Part shown: piece by piece, positions 50,435 to 59,730 of the stretch | How positions within the stretch are numbered: the first letter of the stretch is position 1 | Layout of the letters: every line of letters begins with the position of its first letter | NCBI GenBank assembly: GCA_049603715.1 | Contig: JBMYSW010000011.1 | Coordinates: 35,801 to 99,800 of the forward strand | Direction: 5' to 3' | Origin: Pontibacterium sp049603715 | Lineage (GTDB): Bacteria > Pseudomonadota > Gammaproteobacteria > Pseudomonadales > Balneatricaceae | Length of the DNA stretch: 64,000 nt | Notes under the pieces: model-generated | What the model was told of the DNA's origin: nothing | The model's database searches: none | What the model saw: the letters and a program-made list of their open reading frames with translations, nothing else | Position numbers and translations under genes: made by a program

Positions 50435-50440
50435 TATAAT
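50435..50440 (+). promoter_or_regulatory. perfect -10 box before the lipoprotein gene
   Basis: TATAAT, 28 bases upstream of the TTG start at 50468; the -35 region is poor. Position fits a short leader. Confidence 0.35.
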
Positions 50441-50467
50441 GATAATGAGATAAGTTTGAGGTGTTGT

Positions 50468-51166
50468 TTGAACTCACGTAAGCATTTTGTTCGTTTACTC
50501 ATTGCCTGCCTCTGGCTGTCACTCACTGGCTGCCAGACGCTATCGGCGGAGCGTTTTAAGCTCGATCAGCTGGTCAAAACGGATATTGATATGGTAGCGG
50601 ATTTACACCGCCAAGTGATGACTCAGCTCATCAAAGAGATGACGGTAAAGCTCTATAAGCGCAATCCACGTGAGCTGCGCAAAGCATCACCCAAAACCTT
50701 AGAGGAGCGCCTTGCTCAAATTACCGCTCCACCGCCAGCGCAAGGTTATGCCGAGCTTAACGGGCTTCGAGGCAATGCAGCCATCCAACTCGCCTTTGAC
50801 CCTAACTACACCTCTGACCGGGTATTTGCGCTGATGTTTGGCCTAGAAACCATGATCGCCAAAGCCTACAACAAAAAGCATGCCTTTTACTTTACCGACA
50901 AGCTAAACCAACAAAGCCTGTATAACAGTGCACGAAACATAGAAACCGTTGCGTGGTTACTCAAAGGTGCAACACGCCCGAGTCAGCCTATGATTTTGTC
51001 AAACGGTGTGAGTGACGAGGGTTACGTCAACGCGAGCTTTGAGCGCTTGATTGGCAAGATGATCGCCACCCAAGACATGATGGCGAGCATTGTTGCTGAC
51101 GACCAAAATCGCGTCATTAAAAACGTGGTACATAAGGCGGCAAGCTTAACCCTATTACCTATTTAA
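50468..51166 (+). CDS. predicted lipoprotein of unknown function
   Basis: A 232-residue protein starting at TTG 50468, chosen because GAGG lies 6 bases upstream and no ATG or GTG fits. A signal sequence ends in the lipobox LSLTGC, so it should be lipidated and membrane-anchored. The mature part is helical: it has a segment on DMVADLHRQVMTQLIKEM, a RNAAIQLAFDPNYTSDRVFALMFGL-like middle (seen as NAAIQLAFDP and RVFALMFGLE), and FYFTDKLNQQSLYNSARNI. I do not know the family. It stands alone, convergent with the glycerate-kinase-like gene. Confidence 0.75.
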   Translation: MNSRKHFVRLLIACLWLSLTGCQTLSAERFKLDQLVKTDIDMVADLHRQVMTQLIKEMTVKLYKRNPRELRKASPKTLEERLAQITAPPPAQGYAELNGLRGNAAIQLAFDPNYTSDRVFALMFGLETMIAKAYNKKHAFYFTDKLNQQSLYNSARNIETVAWLLKGATRPSQPMILSNGVSDEGYVNASFERLIGKMIATQDMMASIVADDQNRVIKNVVHKAASLTLLPI

Positions 51167-51192
51167 ACGCCTTTGAGTAAAGGGCTGCTTAC

Positions 51193-51240
51193 GGCTCAAG
51201 ACTGTTTGTGGCTCAAGGCTGCTTTTGGCTCAAGGCTTTG
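51193..51240. repeat. 17-bp direct repeats at a gene junction
   Basis: Three tandem units beginning GGCTCAAG start at 51193, 51210 and 51227, each followed by a CTG(C/T)TT-like tail. The third runs into the stop codon of the kinase gene (51230). This may be a slippage product. Confidence 0.6.
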
Positions 51241-52252
51241 TCTGAGCCATAGGCTGGTTAATGTCTATTTTGTAGATTTTATGATTGGCATTTAAGTGCA
51301 AAGTAACGTCGGCTCGGTTCGGCATCTCGTCGAGCATTGCCGAGGTAAGGCGCTCATAGTGTTCGATAAAGTGGTTAATTTCTTGTGCGTTCATAATGCG
51401 CAAATGCTCGGTTGGTTGCTGAGTGTCACTAAAGTACTTGACACGCTCGGCCAGCTTTTTTTCTTGCAAGCTACGCCACTCAAACACTGAGTCCATGCTA
51501 GGCACTTTCAGCATCAACAAAACATCTACCATCTCAAACAAGGCTTTGTATTCGTTTTTGAGCTGATCATTAACATAGCGACGCCATTCGCCTGAGCTAT
51601 CTTCATCTCGCTCAAGAGCGTTGATCGGCGCTTGTAACACCTCTTCACTTTGCGCCAAAGCGCCCACACACCAGCCTTCAAACACAATAACATCGGCAGG
51701 CCCAACCCACTCTTGCCACACTTCGGGCGGGCAGCGGTCGTCTATCGACTTATCAAACACCGGAATTTTAGTAACGGTTGTGTCATCGCTGGCCACCAGC
51801 GAATGGAGCACCTCAAGGCCAAGCTCAACATCATGCGTGCCCGGCACTCCGCGAGTTTGCAACAGCGGATGTACCTTTTGCGAAAGCTCTATCCGTTGCG
51901 CTCGTGTTTTGTAAATATCATCTAACGAAAAGCCCACCACCTTCAGGCCAAAGCCTTCGTTTAAGATGATTTCGAGCAGATTAAACATGGTCGACTTTCC
52001 GGCACCTTGGGCACCGTTAATGCCCAATACCAGTGGCCCTGTTTGTTGGCGAGCACGTTGGGCAACCCAAGCGCCTAATGGCACATAGAGGTTGCGAAAC
52101 ATATCGTTTAAACCAATATCCACTTTTAACGACTCAAGGGTCGACGCAAACGCTGCATTCACCGCATCCAGCGCCTGCTCTCGCTCTTGTGCCGTTAAAC
52201 AAAGCTGCTCACTGGGCCAAATGGGTGTGACCGATGATGAAAAACCGCTCAT
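51230..52252 (-). CDS. D-glycerate 3-kinase-like P-loop kinase
   Basis: A 340-residue soluble kinase of the plant GLYK/yeast Tda10 type, related to phosphoribulokinase/uridine kinase. The P-loop is LGINGAQGAGKSTMF (about 78-92). The family signatures are VGFSLDDIYKTRAQRIEL, HPLLQTRGVPGTHDVEL and DVIVFEGWCVGAL. It would phosphorylate D-glycerate to 3-phosphoglycerate, linking glyoxylate or glycerate use to glycolysis; the substrate is inferred from family. A dimeric or regulatory role is unknown. Between a lipoprotein gene (convergent) and an alpha/beta hydrolase gene (same strand). Confidence 0.85.
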   Translation of the reverse strand: MSGFSSSVTPIWPSEQLCLTAQEREQALDAVNAAFASTLESLKVDIGLNDMFRNLYVPLGAWVAQRARQQTGPLVLGINGAQGAGKSTMFNLLEIILNEGFGLKVVGFSLDDIYKTRAQRIELSQKVHPLLQTRGVPGTHDVELGLEVLHSLVASDDTTVTKIPVFDKSIDDRCPPEVWQEWVGPADVIVFEGWCVGALAQSEEVLQAPINALERDEDSSGEWRRYVNDQLKNEYKALFEMVDVLLMLKVPSMDSVFEWRSLQEKKLAERVKYFSDTQQPTEHLRIMNAQEINHFIEHYERLTSAMLDEMPNRADVTLHLNANHKIYKIDINQPMAQTKP

Positions 52253-52316
52253 GGTTTACTCTCGCTACTGCGTATTTTGTCGTTAGGCAAGGCACAAAAC
52301 ACGCCTCACACTTGGC

Positions 52317-53192
52317 TTAGGGCTGGCCATGCTGTTGGTACCAACGCGCAACCCAATCACATTCGTTTTTTGATAATAACGGCGGCACGTGGCCTACACC
52401 GGGTATTACAAGCGACTCAAGGCTGGGTTTAGTGTGCTGCATTTGAGCCAACGTTTCGGCGGTTAAAATCGTCGAGTCTTGCCCTCTCAAAACACCCACT
52501 GGGCAGCTAATCGCCTGCCATAGTGCCCATAAATCGAGGTCGCTGATTGCGCCTAAGCGCGCATTTACCGCAATCTCAGGGTCGTAATGCAGGCATAAGC
52601 CACCCTCAGGGTGTGCCCTTGTGGAGTCACTCGCCACCTTTTGCCACTGCTCTGAGGTTAGCTCTCCCCAACTTTGATAGCGCATTTTTACATAAGCGAG
52701 GGCCGCTTGCGTATCAGTAAAACGTTCAGCACCCAAATATTGCGCAATGGGCGCTAAGCTGCTTTGAGGCACAAAAGGGCCAATATCATTAAGCAGCAAG
52801 CTGTGGATAAGGCTATTCGCCTCGCTGGCTAAACACATACCCACGATGCCACCCATGGATGTCCCTAGATAGTCCACCGAAGGTATATTAAGCGCCGCAA
52901 GCAATGCTTTTATGTCCACCATATATTGTGGCACCGCGTAGTGACTTGGGTCGGCCAACCACTCGCTATCACCACGACCGGCCATATCCGGACACAAGAC
53001 GCGATAGTGTGACGATAAAAAAGCCGCAATGGTGTCAAAGTCACGGGCATTTCGGGCCACGCCATGCACACATAAAAGCACCTTCGGGTTATCAGGATCA
53101 CCCCACTGTCGACAGGCAAGGCGATGGGTTCTGTCAGAGTCTATGTCTGGACATTCAATGTCTATCAAGGTTAGTTGCGAATCACTGCCCAT
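52317..53192 (-). CDS. alpha/beta hydrolase
   Basis: A 291-residue serine hydrolase. VLLCVHGVARNARDF is the oxyanion region, LGTSMGGIVGM the nucleophile elbow, VLRGQDSTILTAETL the acid site and IPGVGHVPPL the catalytic His. The lid region is short. Such proteins include esterases and MhpC-like hydrolases; the substrate cannot be told. Precedes the glycerate-kinase-like gene in the same direction with a 64-base gap. Confidence 0.88.
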   Translation of the reverse strand: MGSDSQLTLIDIECPDIDSDRTHRLACRQWGDPDNPKVLLCVHGVARNARDFDTIAAFLSSHYRVLCPDMAGRGDSEWLADPSHYAVPQYMVDIKALLAALNIPSVDYLGTSMGGIVGMCLASEANSLIHSLLLNDIGPFVPQSSLAPIAQYLGAERFTDTQAALAYVKMRYQSWGELTSEQWQKVASDSTRAHPEGGLCLHYDPEIAVNARLGAISDLDLWALWQAISCPVGVLRGQDSTILTAETLAQMQHTKPSLESLVIPGVGHVPPLLSKNECDWVARWYQQHGQP

Positions 53193-53495
53193 AGCCTGCG
53201 CTCCTTGCCGTTTTTAGCTAACACTTTTCGTTAAATCTTTCGCTAAGAAAGCCACTGGGGCTCCCAAAGCCAAAGCTTGATCTTATTTGCTACGCCATAC
53301 GTAACTTAAACCGTGCTTTTCTACCTGCCTAGAGCCAAGCTGACGACTGTACACGCGCCACCATCAATAAACCTGCATTCGCCTCGTGACACCACCAATT
53401 ACCCCTAGTAATTGCAGGCATGACACGCTAGCGTTGCAATCCAAGCGTCTTAAACGACCTATAGGCACTGTAAATTAACCAAAGGACTTTGCGCA
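53193..53495. other. divergent gap between hydrolase and RND genes
   Basis: About 300 bases with no ORF and no promoter that I can call with confidence. AAAGGA near 53480 is the ribosome site of the RND adaptor gene. Confidence 0.5.
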
Positions 53496-54755
53496 ATGAC
53501 CGCGTCTAAACACCGACACAGTAAGTGGCTGTTGCCACTTGTGATTATTGGCCTTTGTATTGGCGTTATTTTGCTGTTAAAAGCCAATAAACCCGCTCCA
53601 AAAGCCAAGGCCATTACTGAAAAAGAATGGTCGGTAGCCACTGTATCGGCGACCTTTGCGCAATATCGCCCCGAGATCACCTTGTATGGCCAAGTCGAAA
53701 GCCGTCAATCAAGCCAGCTGACGGCTGCAGTGCAAGCCGATGTTGCTCAGCTGTTTGTGCGCGAAGGCGATGCCGTCACTGCGGGTCAATTACTTGTCAG
53801 CCTTGATGATCGTGATGCGCAGCTTGCCGTTGCCCAACGCACCGCTGAGCTTGCTTCCGCCAAGGCACAGGTAGCCAACGAAAAGCTAAGCCACCAAAGC
53901 AACCTCACGGCGTTAAAGATTGAGCAAGAACAACTAGAAATCAGCCGTAAAAGCTGGGAGCGCTACCAAACCCTCGCTAAAAAGCGGCTGGCCAGCGACG
54001 AGCGAGTTGAAACCGCCCAAAGTACCTACAACCAGCAGCGCCTGAGTATCGACCAACGCAAACAGCTGATCGCCGCACACCCTCACCGCCTTGCACAAGC
54101 TCAAGCGGCCGAAAGCCAAGCCCAAGCCGCTTTGCGCAGTGCCCAGCTCAACCTAAGCCGCACTCAAGTCACGGCCCCGTTTAACGGCTTAGTCACTCAA
54201 GTAAATACAGCGGTGGGCAACCGTGTGAACGCGGGGGTCGCTTTACTCTCGCTGTACGACCAAACCCAACTTGAGATTCGCGCCCAAGTACCAAAGCAAA
54301 TCGTTACTTCTCTTCAGCAGGCACTTAACACGCCTGAGAGCAGCCAGCCCGATGCACTCCTCGCCGACTCAAACCTAAACACAAACAGCCCATTACCTTT
54401 AGCTCGCCTAGCCGCTGCCACCCAAGCGAGCCAAGGCGGTCGCGATGCTTTTTTCAGCTTGCCTGAGCAAACTTCTCTTAGTCCAGGCCAAACCGTCTCT
54501 CTGACCTTACGCATGCCCGCCGAGAGTGAGTTAGTCGCCTTGCCGCCACAAGCCTTGTACGGCAGTAATCGCATTTATACTGTGATTGAAGGACGACTAA
54601 ACGCAGTTACCGTTGAGCTGCGAGGGTACATTCAAGCAGAACAAGGCGAGCGCTTACTCGTAAGCAGCAGTGAGTTAGCCGAGGGCGACGCCATTGTGGT
54701 GACCCAGCTGCCCAACGCCATTAACGGCTTAAAAGTGAAGGACTCACAACCATGA
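53496..54755 (+). CDS. RND efflux periplasmic adaptor
   Basis: A 419-residue membrane-fusion protein. One TM (about 10-28) without a lipid Cys anchors it. Lipoyl halves are VEGDAVTAGQLLVSLD-like (seen as VREGDAVTAGQLLVSLDD) and LNLSRTQVTAPFNGLV, around a coiled-coil hairpin (about 105-215), then a beta-barrel with VRAQVPKQIV-like sequence (IRAQVPKQIV). It is followed by the RND permease with a 4-base overlap. No outer-membrane channel gene is present, so TolC or an equivalent would be supplied from elsewhere. No adjacent regulator. Confidence 0.93.
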   Translation: MTASKHRHSKWLLPLVIIGLCIGVILLLKANKPAPKAKAITEKEWSVATVSATFAQYRPEITLYGQVESRQSSQLTAAVQADVAQLFVREGDAVTAGQLLVSLDDRDAQLAVAQRTAELASAKAQVANEKLSHQSNLTALKIEQEQLEISRKSWERYQTLAKKRLASDERVETAQSTYNQQRLSIDQRKQLIAAHPHRLAQAQAAESQAQAALRSAQLNLSRTQVTAPFNGLVTQVNTAVGNRVNAGVALLSLYDQTQLEIRAQVPKQIVTSLQQALNTPESSQPDALLADSNLNTNSPLPLARLAAATQASQGGRDAFFSLPEQTSLSPGQTVSLTLRMPAESELVALPPQALYGSNRIYTVIEGRLNAVTVELRGYIQAEQGERLLVSSSELAEGDAIVVTQLPNAINGLKVKDSQP

Positions 54756-57700
54756 GCCTAGAGGCAAAAAAACACGGCATTTTGCATTTGTTTGCGGCGC
54801 ACCGTGTTGCCGCTAACCTGTTCATGGCCTTATTGCTATTGGCAGGCTTTTGGGCCCTTAAAAAGCTCAATACCCAGTTCTTTCCTAACTTCGAAATAGA
54901 CGTCGTAAACATCCAAGTGGGCTGGAGCGGCGCAGCAGCCGAAGACGTTGAGCAGTCGATTATCCTACCGTTAGAAGAGAGCCTTTCGTCCGTCTCAGAG
55001 ATCGACACCCTCTACTCTACTGCGCTGCAAGGCAGTGCCGCCATTCGTGCCGAACTGCGCGAAGGCGTCGACGTAAGCCAGGCATTAGAAGACATAAAAC
55101 AGCGCGTCGATCAGAGCATTTCTGACTTACCTGACGACGCCGACACTCCGCAAGTTTCTCGTATTGTTCGATACGACGACATTGCCAGTGTGCTAGTAAC
55201 CGCCGAGGGCGCAACTCTTGATGAGCTTAAACCGTTAGCCCGCCAGTTTGAGCGAGAGCTGCTTGCCCGTGGCATTAGCAAAATCGACTTTAAAGGCCTG
55301 CCCGACGACGAGCTGACCATCACCGTCGCACCCGAAACCTTGGTGTCGCTAAACACCTCGCTATCGGCACTCGCTAACCAAATTAATCAAACCAGTACTG
55401 ACTTACCCGCGGGCACCGCGGCCCAAGAAGCAGGAGCACGACAAGTTCGTAGCTTAAACCAACAGCGGGATATTGAAGGTTTTAAGCAACTGGTGGTTTA
55501 CAACGACGGTGAGGGCCGACAGCTTACCCTTGCCGATATTGCCGATGTCTCAGTACAAGATGCTGACGGCCAGCTGCTGTTGTTTTATGAAAACAACCCA
55601 GCGATTTTGCTTCGCTTGCGCCGCTCCTTAGGCGAAGACACCCTCGAAAAAGCCGAAATCATTAACCAATGGCTGACCGACACCCAGCCCACATTGGCCC
55701 CTAATATTCGTCTAATTCCTTATGACGAACGCTGGAAGCCCATTAACGACCGTATTCAGCTGTTGATCAAAAATGGCTTAAGCGGCTTGGTGTTGGTGGT
55801 TGCCGTACTGTTTTTATTCCTCAACGCCCGCATTGCCACTTGGGTGACATTGGGTATTCCTGTGTCCTTTATGGCCGCATTGGCGGTGCTCTATTTACTG
55901 GGTGGCTCTATCAACATGATCAGCCTCTTTGGCTTGATTATGGCGCTGGGCATTATTGTCGACGATGCCATTGTGGTAGGCGAGAACACACTCTCTCAGC
56001 AACGTAAAGGGCTCAGCGGGCTTGATGCAGCGGTGTCTGGTGCTGGGCGTATGTTTATGCCCGTCACTGCCTCGTCTATGACCACCGTTGCCGCATTTTT
56101 ACCACTACTTCTGGTGGGCGGCACCATTGGCGCAATTCTTATCGACATCCCAACTGTGGTGATTTGTGTGATTTTGGCCTCCCTTGTAGAGTGCTTTTTT
56201 ATCTTACCAGGCCACCTTAGCCACAGCTTTAGAAGCGTTCATAGCCTGAAACCTTCAGCACTGCGCCTTAAAATAGACAACGCCTTTGACCGCTTTCGCG
56301 ACGGGCCGTTTCGCCGTTTTGTAGAGCGCTCTCTCGAGTTTCGTTGGGCTACGATTACCGCCAGCTTTGCGCTTTTTGCCATATGTATTGGCACCTTGGT
56401 TCACGGCCAACTCAAGTTCACCTTCTTCCCTTCCGTTGAGCGTGAAGAGGTGACCGCCAATGTTCAGTTTGCTGCAGGCACCTCGTCCCATACCACCAAA
56501 GACTTTTTGGCCCATTTGCAAGCAACACTCGACCAAGCCAACGAAGCACTGGGCGGCGAAGTCGTAAAAACCGCCTACGCTCAGCTCTACATTGCAGAGT
56601 TTGACCGTCGCTCATCGGGTATCACTCGCGGTAACGAGTTTGGCTCTATCAAGGTTGAGCTTACCCCTGCCGACAGCCGTACCATTAGCAACCGCACCTT
56701 AGTCGCCGAGTGGAAAAAACACATTCAACTCGTGCCAGGAATAGAGAAATTCTCGATTGACCAGGCCCGCAGTGGCCCGGGCGGCAAAGCCATCTCTGTT
56801 AAGCTCAGCGGCACCGAGCTAGATAATCTCAAAGCCGCTTCACTTGATTTACAAAACACCATCAGCAAATACGCTGGCGTATTTAATATTGATGACGACT
56901 TACCCTACGGTAAATCGCAGCTGATCTATCAACTAACACCCGAAGCGCAAGCACTAGGCCTGACGCTTGAAAGTGTTGGTCGACAATTACGTGCGGCTTT
57001 TGATGGCATTAGTGTGCAAAGCTTTTATCAAAACGGCGCAGCCATTGATGTTCGCATCACCTTGCCCGAGCAAGAACGCAATCAGCTAAGTAGCATTTCG
57101 CAACTGCCTATTTTGTTGCCCAACGGCAATACCGCACTGCTCGCCAATATGGTGACCTTTAGCGATAAACGCGGCATCGACCGCTTACAGCGAATTGATG
57201 GACAGCTCGCCATCCTAGTGACTGCCGACGTCAACGAAGATACTGCCAATGCGAACGAGATTCTTGCCAGCATTCAAGCCAAAGACATTAATCCCATATT
57301 GGCTAAGTATGGTATCGAGGCGAGCTTTGAAGGCTCATCGAAAGATCAACGCGAAACCCTTGGCGACATGCAAATGGGTGTAATCATCGCATTGGTGCTT
57401 ATCTACCTTATTTTGGCGTGGATTTTTGCCTCTTACTCTTGGCCATTTGCCATATTGTTAGCTATTCCATTGGGCTTAACGGGCGCGGTCTTGGGTCACT
57501 TGTTGCTCGACCTCAACCTAACCATCTTGTCGTTGTTTGGCTTCTTTGGTCTTTCGGGGATTGTGATTAACGACTCCATCGTACTGGTCACTTTCTATCA
57601 ACAATTACGAGCCGAGGGGCTGAGTGTTCGCGAGGCAGCGGTTGAGGCCACCTGCCAACGCTTAAGGGCAGTATTACTTACTACCTTAACCACAGTGGCT

Positions 57701-57895
57701 GGGTTGTTACCGATTATTTTTGAAACCTCGACCCAAGCGCAGTTCCTTATCCCTATGGCGGTTTCGATTGTCTTTGGCTTGGCTTATGGCACCCTGCTTA
57801 TCTTGCTGTTTGTGCCAGCCTCACTCACGGTTATCGAGTCCTTACGCGGTAGGCTAGGGCTAAAACCCGTTACCAGTGCTTACCTTCACGACTAA
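54752..57895 (+). CDS. RND family efflux permease
   Basis: A 1047-residue proton-driven inner-membrane exporter with 12 TM helices in two repeats and two large periplasmic loops. The proton-relay acid pair is in LIMALGIIVDDAIVVGEN (TM4). The second repeat has FGLSGIVINDSIVLVTFY and VFGLAYGTLLILLFVP. It belongs to the AcrB/MexF-like or multi-drug branch rather than the metal branch (no CusA Met cluster seen). Overlaps the adaptor stop by 4 bases (ATGA). Confidence 0.95.
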   Translation: MSLEAKKHGILHLFAAHRVAANLFMALLLLAGFWALKKLNTQFFPNFEIDVVNIQVGWSGAAAEDVEQSIILPLEESLSSVSEIDTLYSTALQGSAAIRAELREGVDVSQALEDIKQRVDQSISDLPDDADTPQVSRIVRYDDIASVLVTAEGATLDELKPLARQFERELLARGISKIDFKGLPDDELTITVAPETLVSLNTSLSALANQINQTSTDLPAGTAAQEAGARQVRSLNQQRDIEGFKQLVVYNDGEGRQLTLADIADVSVQDADGQLLLFYENNPAILLRLRRSLGEDTLEKAEIINQWLTDTQPTLAPNIRLIPYDERWKPINDRIQLLIKNGLSGLVLVVAVLFLFLNARIATWVTLGIPVSFMAALAVLYLLGGSINMISLFGLIMALGIIVDDAIVVGENTLSQQRKGLSGLDAAVSGAGRMFMPVTASSMTTVAAFLPLLLVGGTIGAILIDIPTVVICVILASLVECFFILPGHLSHSFRSVHSLKPSALRLKIDNAFDRFRDGPFRRFVERSLEFRWATITASFALFAICIGTLVHGQLKFTFFPSVEREEVTANVQFAAGTSSHTTKDFLAHLQATLDQANEALGGEVVKTAYAQLYIAEFDRRSSGITRGNEFGSIKVELTPADSRTISNRTLVAEWKKHIQLVPGIEKFSIDQARSGPGGKAISVKLSGTELDNLKAASLDLQNTISKYAGVFNIDDDLPYGKSQLIYQLTPEAQALGLTLESVGRQLRAAFDGISVQSFYQNGAAIDVRITLPEQERNQLSSISQLPILLPNGNTALLANMVTFSDKRGIDRLQRIDGQLAILVTADVNEDTANANEILASIQAKDINPILAKYGIEASFEGSSKDQRETLGDMQMGVIIALVLIYLILAWIFASYSWPFAILLAIPLGLTGAVLGHLLLDLNLTILSLFGFFGLSGIVINDSIVLVTFYQQLRAEGLSVREAAVEATCQRLRAVLLTTLTTVAGLLPIIFETSTQAQFLIPMAVSIVFGLAYGTLLILLFVPASLTVIESLRGRLGLKPVTSAYLHD

Positions 57896-57905
57896 TCCCG
57901 CCTAA

Positions 57906-57940
57906 CCTAAGTGCTTGCAGGCATTACGCAAGCACTTAGG
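57906..57940. terminator. long hairpin after the RND genes
   Basis: CCTAAGTGCTTGC (57906-57918) and GCAAGCACTTAGG (57928-57940) pair over 13 bp with a 9-base loop, just after the RND stop. No T run follows, so a Rho-independent role is uncertain, but the position suits a transcript end. Confidence 0.5.
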
Positions 57941-57965
57941 ACTTAATGCTTGGCCCGTATATCTG

Positions 57966-57971
57966 TATAAT
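57966..57971 (+). promoter_or_regulatory. -10 box upstream of dapC
   Basis: A perfect TATAAT 120 bases before the dapC ATG; no good -35 is visible at 16-18 bases. Confidence 0.35.
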
Positions 57972-58091
57972 TAGCGGCCTTTCGAGCAAATATCGCGCTC
58001 CATACCTTAATGAGCGACTACCCGCGCCCGCTGGACCATGCCACGGCCACAGGTACTCGTTTTGGGGCATTAGCCAGTTTTGAGAATGACA

Positions 58092-59297
58092 ATGAATAAA
58101 GATCTAAGCCTGCTTCAGCCTTACCCTTTTGAAAAGCTAGCAAAACTCAAAGCAGCGGTTACCCCCCCTGCCGACCTAGAGCACATTGCGTGGTCTATTG
58201 GTGAGCCTAAACACCCAGCGCCTGACTTTGTTAAACAAGTACTGGTGGATAACCTTGATCGCATCTCAAACTACCCTACGACTAAGGGTATGCCTGAGCT
58301 GAGTGAAGCCATTGCCAGCTGGTGTACTAAACGTTTTCACCTTAACGAAGGCACGCTAACACCAGAGCAGCACGTAATTCCTGTCACTGGCACCCGTGAA
58401 GCGATTTTTGCGTTTACACAAGCGGCCATTAACCGTGTAGAAGACGGCCCTAAGCCATTGGTGCTTAGCCCGAACCCGTTTTACCAAATTTACGAAGGTG
58501 CGACTTACCTTTCAGGTGCGGAGCCTTACTACCTCAACTGCACCGCCGAAAACGGCTTTATCCCTGATTACGATGCAGTGCCAGAAGAGGTTTGGCAGCG
58601 TTGTCAGTTGCTTTACCTTTGCTCGCCAAGCAACCCAACCGCGGCCGTTACCGAGCTAGATACCCTCATCAAACTGATTGAGCTAGCCGACAAATACGAC
58701 TTCATCATCGCGTCTGACGAGTGTTACTCCGAAGTTTACATCGACGCAAACAACCCACCACCAGGGTTGCTTGAAGCCTGTGCCAAAATTGGCCGCAACG
58801 ACTTTGATAAGTGTGTGGTTATGCACAGCCTATCTAAGCGCTCTAACCTACCGGGTATGCGCTCTGGCTTTGTTGCAGGCGACGCCAAATTGTTGATGCC
58901 GTTCTTGCAGTACCGTACATACCACGGCTGCTCTATGCCAATTACCCACCAGCTCGCTTCTATAGCAGCGTGGAACGACGAGACTCACGCCGACGACAAC
59001 CGTCGCCAATACCGCGAGAAGTTTGAAGCGGTAGTCGAGATTCTTGGCCCTGTCATGGAGCTATCAAAACCAAACGCCAGCTTCTACCTATGGGCAAAAA
59101 CGCCAATCGCTGACGATGAGTTCGCACAAAAGCTGTTCGAGCAGCAAAACATGACCGTACTGCCGGGCAGCTACGTTTCTCGCGAAGTAGATGGTGTGGT
59201 ACCGGGTGCAAATTATGTACGTATGGCCTTGGTTGCCACCCTTGATGAGTGTATCGAAGGCGCGCATCGCGTACGCAAGTTTATCGAGTCGCTATAA
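58092..59297 (+). CDS. dapC: N-succinyl-L,L-diaminopimelate aminotransferase
   Basis: PLP enzyme that makes succinyl-DAP in lysine and cell-wall synthesis. From ATG 58092 (MNKDLSLLQPYPFEKL) it has 401 residues, like Pseudomonas DapC; other starts at 58080 (TTG) and 58086 are less likely. The aminotransferase fold shows SIGEPKHPAP, LCSPSNPTAAV, IIASDECYSEVY and the PLP-Lys region SLSKRSNLPGMRSGF. Heads the dapC-arsC-like-dapD-dapE run, as in Pseudomonas. Confidence 0.95.
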   Translation: MNKDLSLLQPYPFEKLAKLKAAVTPPADLEHIAWSIGEPKHPAPDFVKQVLVDNLDRISNYPTTKGMPELSEAIASWCTKRFHLNEGTLTPEQHVIPVTGTREAIFAFTQAAINRVEDGPKPLVLSPNPFYQIYEGATYLSGAEPYYLNCTAENGFIPDYDAVPEEVWQRCQLLYLCSPSNPTAAVTELDTLIKLIELADKYDFIIASDECYSEVYIDANNPPPGLLEACAKIGRNDFDKCVVMHSLSKRSNLPGMRSGFVAGDAKLLMPFLQYRTYHGCSMPITHQLASIAAWNDETHADDNRRQYREKFEAVVEILGPVMELSKPNASFYLWAKTPIADDEFAQKLFEQQNMTVLPGSYVSREVDGVVPGANYVRMALVATLDECIEGAHRVRKFIESL

Positions 59298-59315
59298 GGC
59301 TGGAGAGTTCATACC

Positions 59316-59663
59316 ATGACCACCATGTACGGCATTAAAAACTGCGACACCATTAAAAAAGCGCAAAAGTGGCTAGAAGCCAACGGTCAAAGCTACGAGT
59401 TTCACGACTACCGCGTAAATGGCCTTAACGAAGAGCAACTCACCGCATGGGTTGAGCAACTCGGTTGGGAAGCCATGGTCAACAAGCGCAGCACCACATG
59501 GCGTAACCTAGATGCAGGCCTTAAAGACAGCATGGACCAAGCGAGTGCAATCGCCACCATGCTAGAGCAACCTACGCTGATTAAACGCCCGCTACTGAGC
59601 AGCAACAATGAACTGATTTTAGGGTTTAAAGCCGAAACCTATCAAAAGCACTTTGGCCTTTAA
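59316..59663 (+). CDS. ArsC/Spx-family thioredoxin-fold protein (YffB type)
   Basis: A 115-residue protein beginning MTTMYGIKNCDTIKKAQKWL. The single redox Cys is in KNCDT with no CXXC pair, and NKRSTTWR follows at the usual place, then a C-terminal IKRPLL as in ArsC relatives. E. coli YffB also lies beside dapE. An arsenate-reductase role is unproven; a thiol-related role is more likely. GGAGAG precedes the ATG. It lies between dapC and dapD. Confidence 0.9.
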   Translation: MTTMYGIKNCDTIKKAQKWLEANGQSYEFHDYRVNGLNEEQLTAWVEQLGWEAMVNKRSTTWRNLDAGLKDSMDQASAIATMLEQPTLIKRPLLSSNNELILGFKAETYQKHFGL

Positions 59664-59730
59664 GCTCACTTAACTTTTAACTCTTTTTTGAACGACGTAC
59701 CCAAAGGGTGCGTACTGGGAGAATTTACAC

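Noticed and set aside
59316..59663. Arsenate resistance function for the ArsC-like gene
   Set aside because: Only one redox Cys, no ars genes nearby, and a conserved place among dap genes argue against it.
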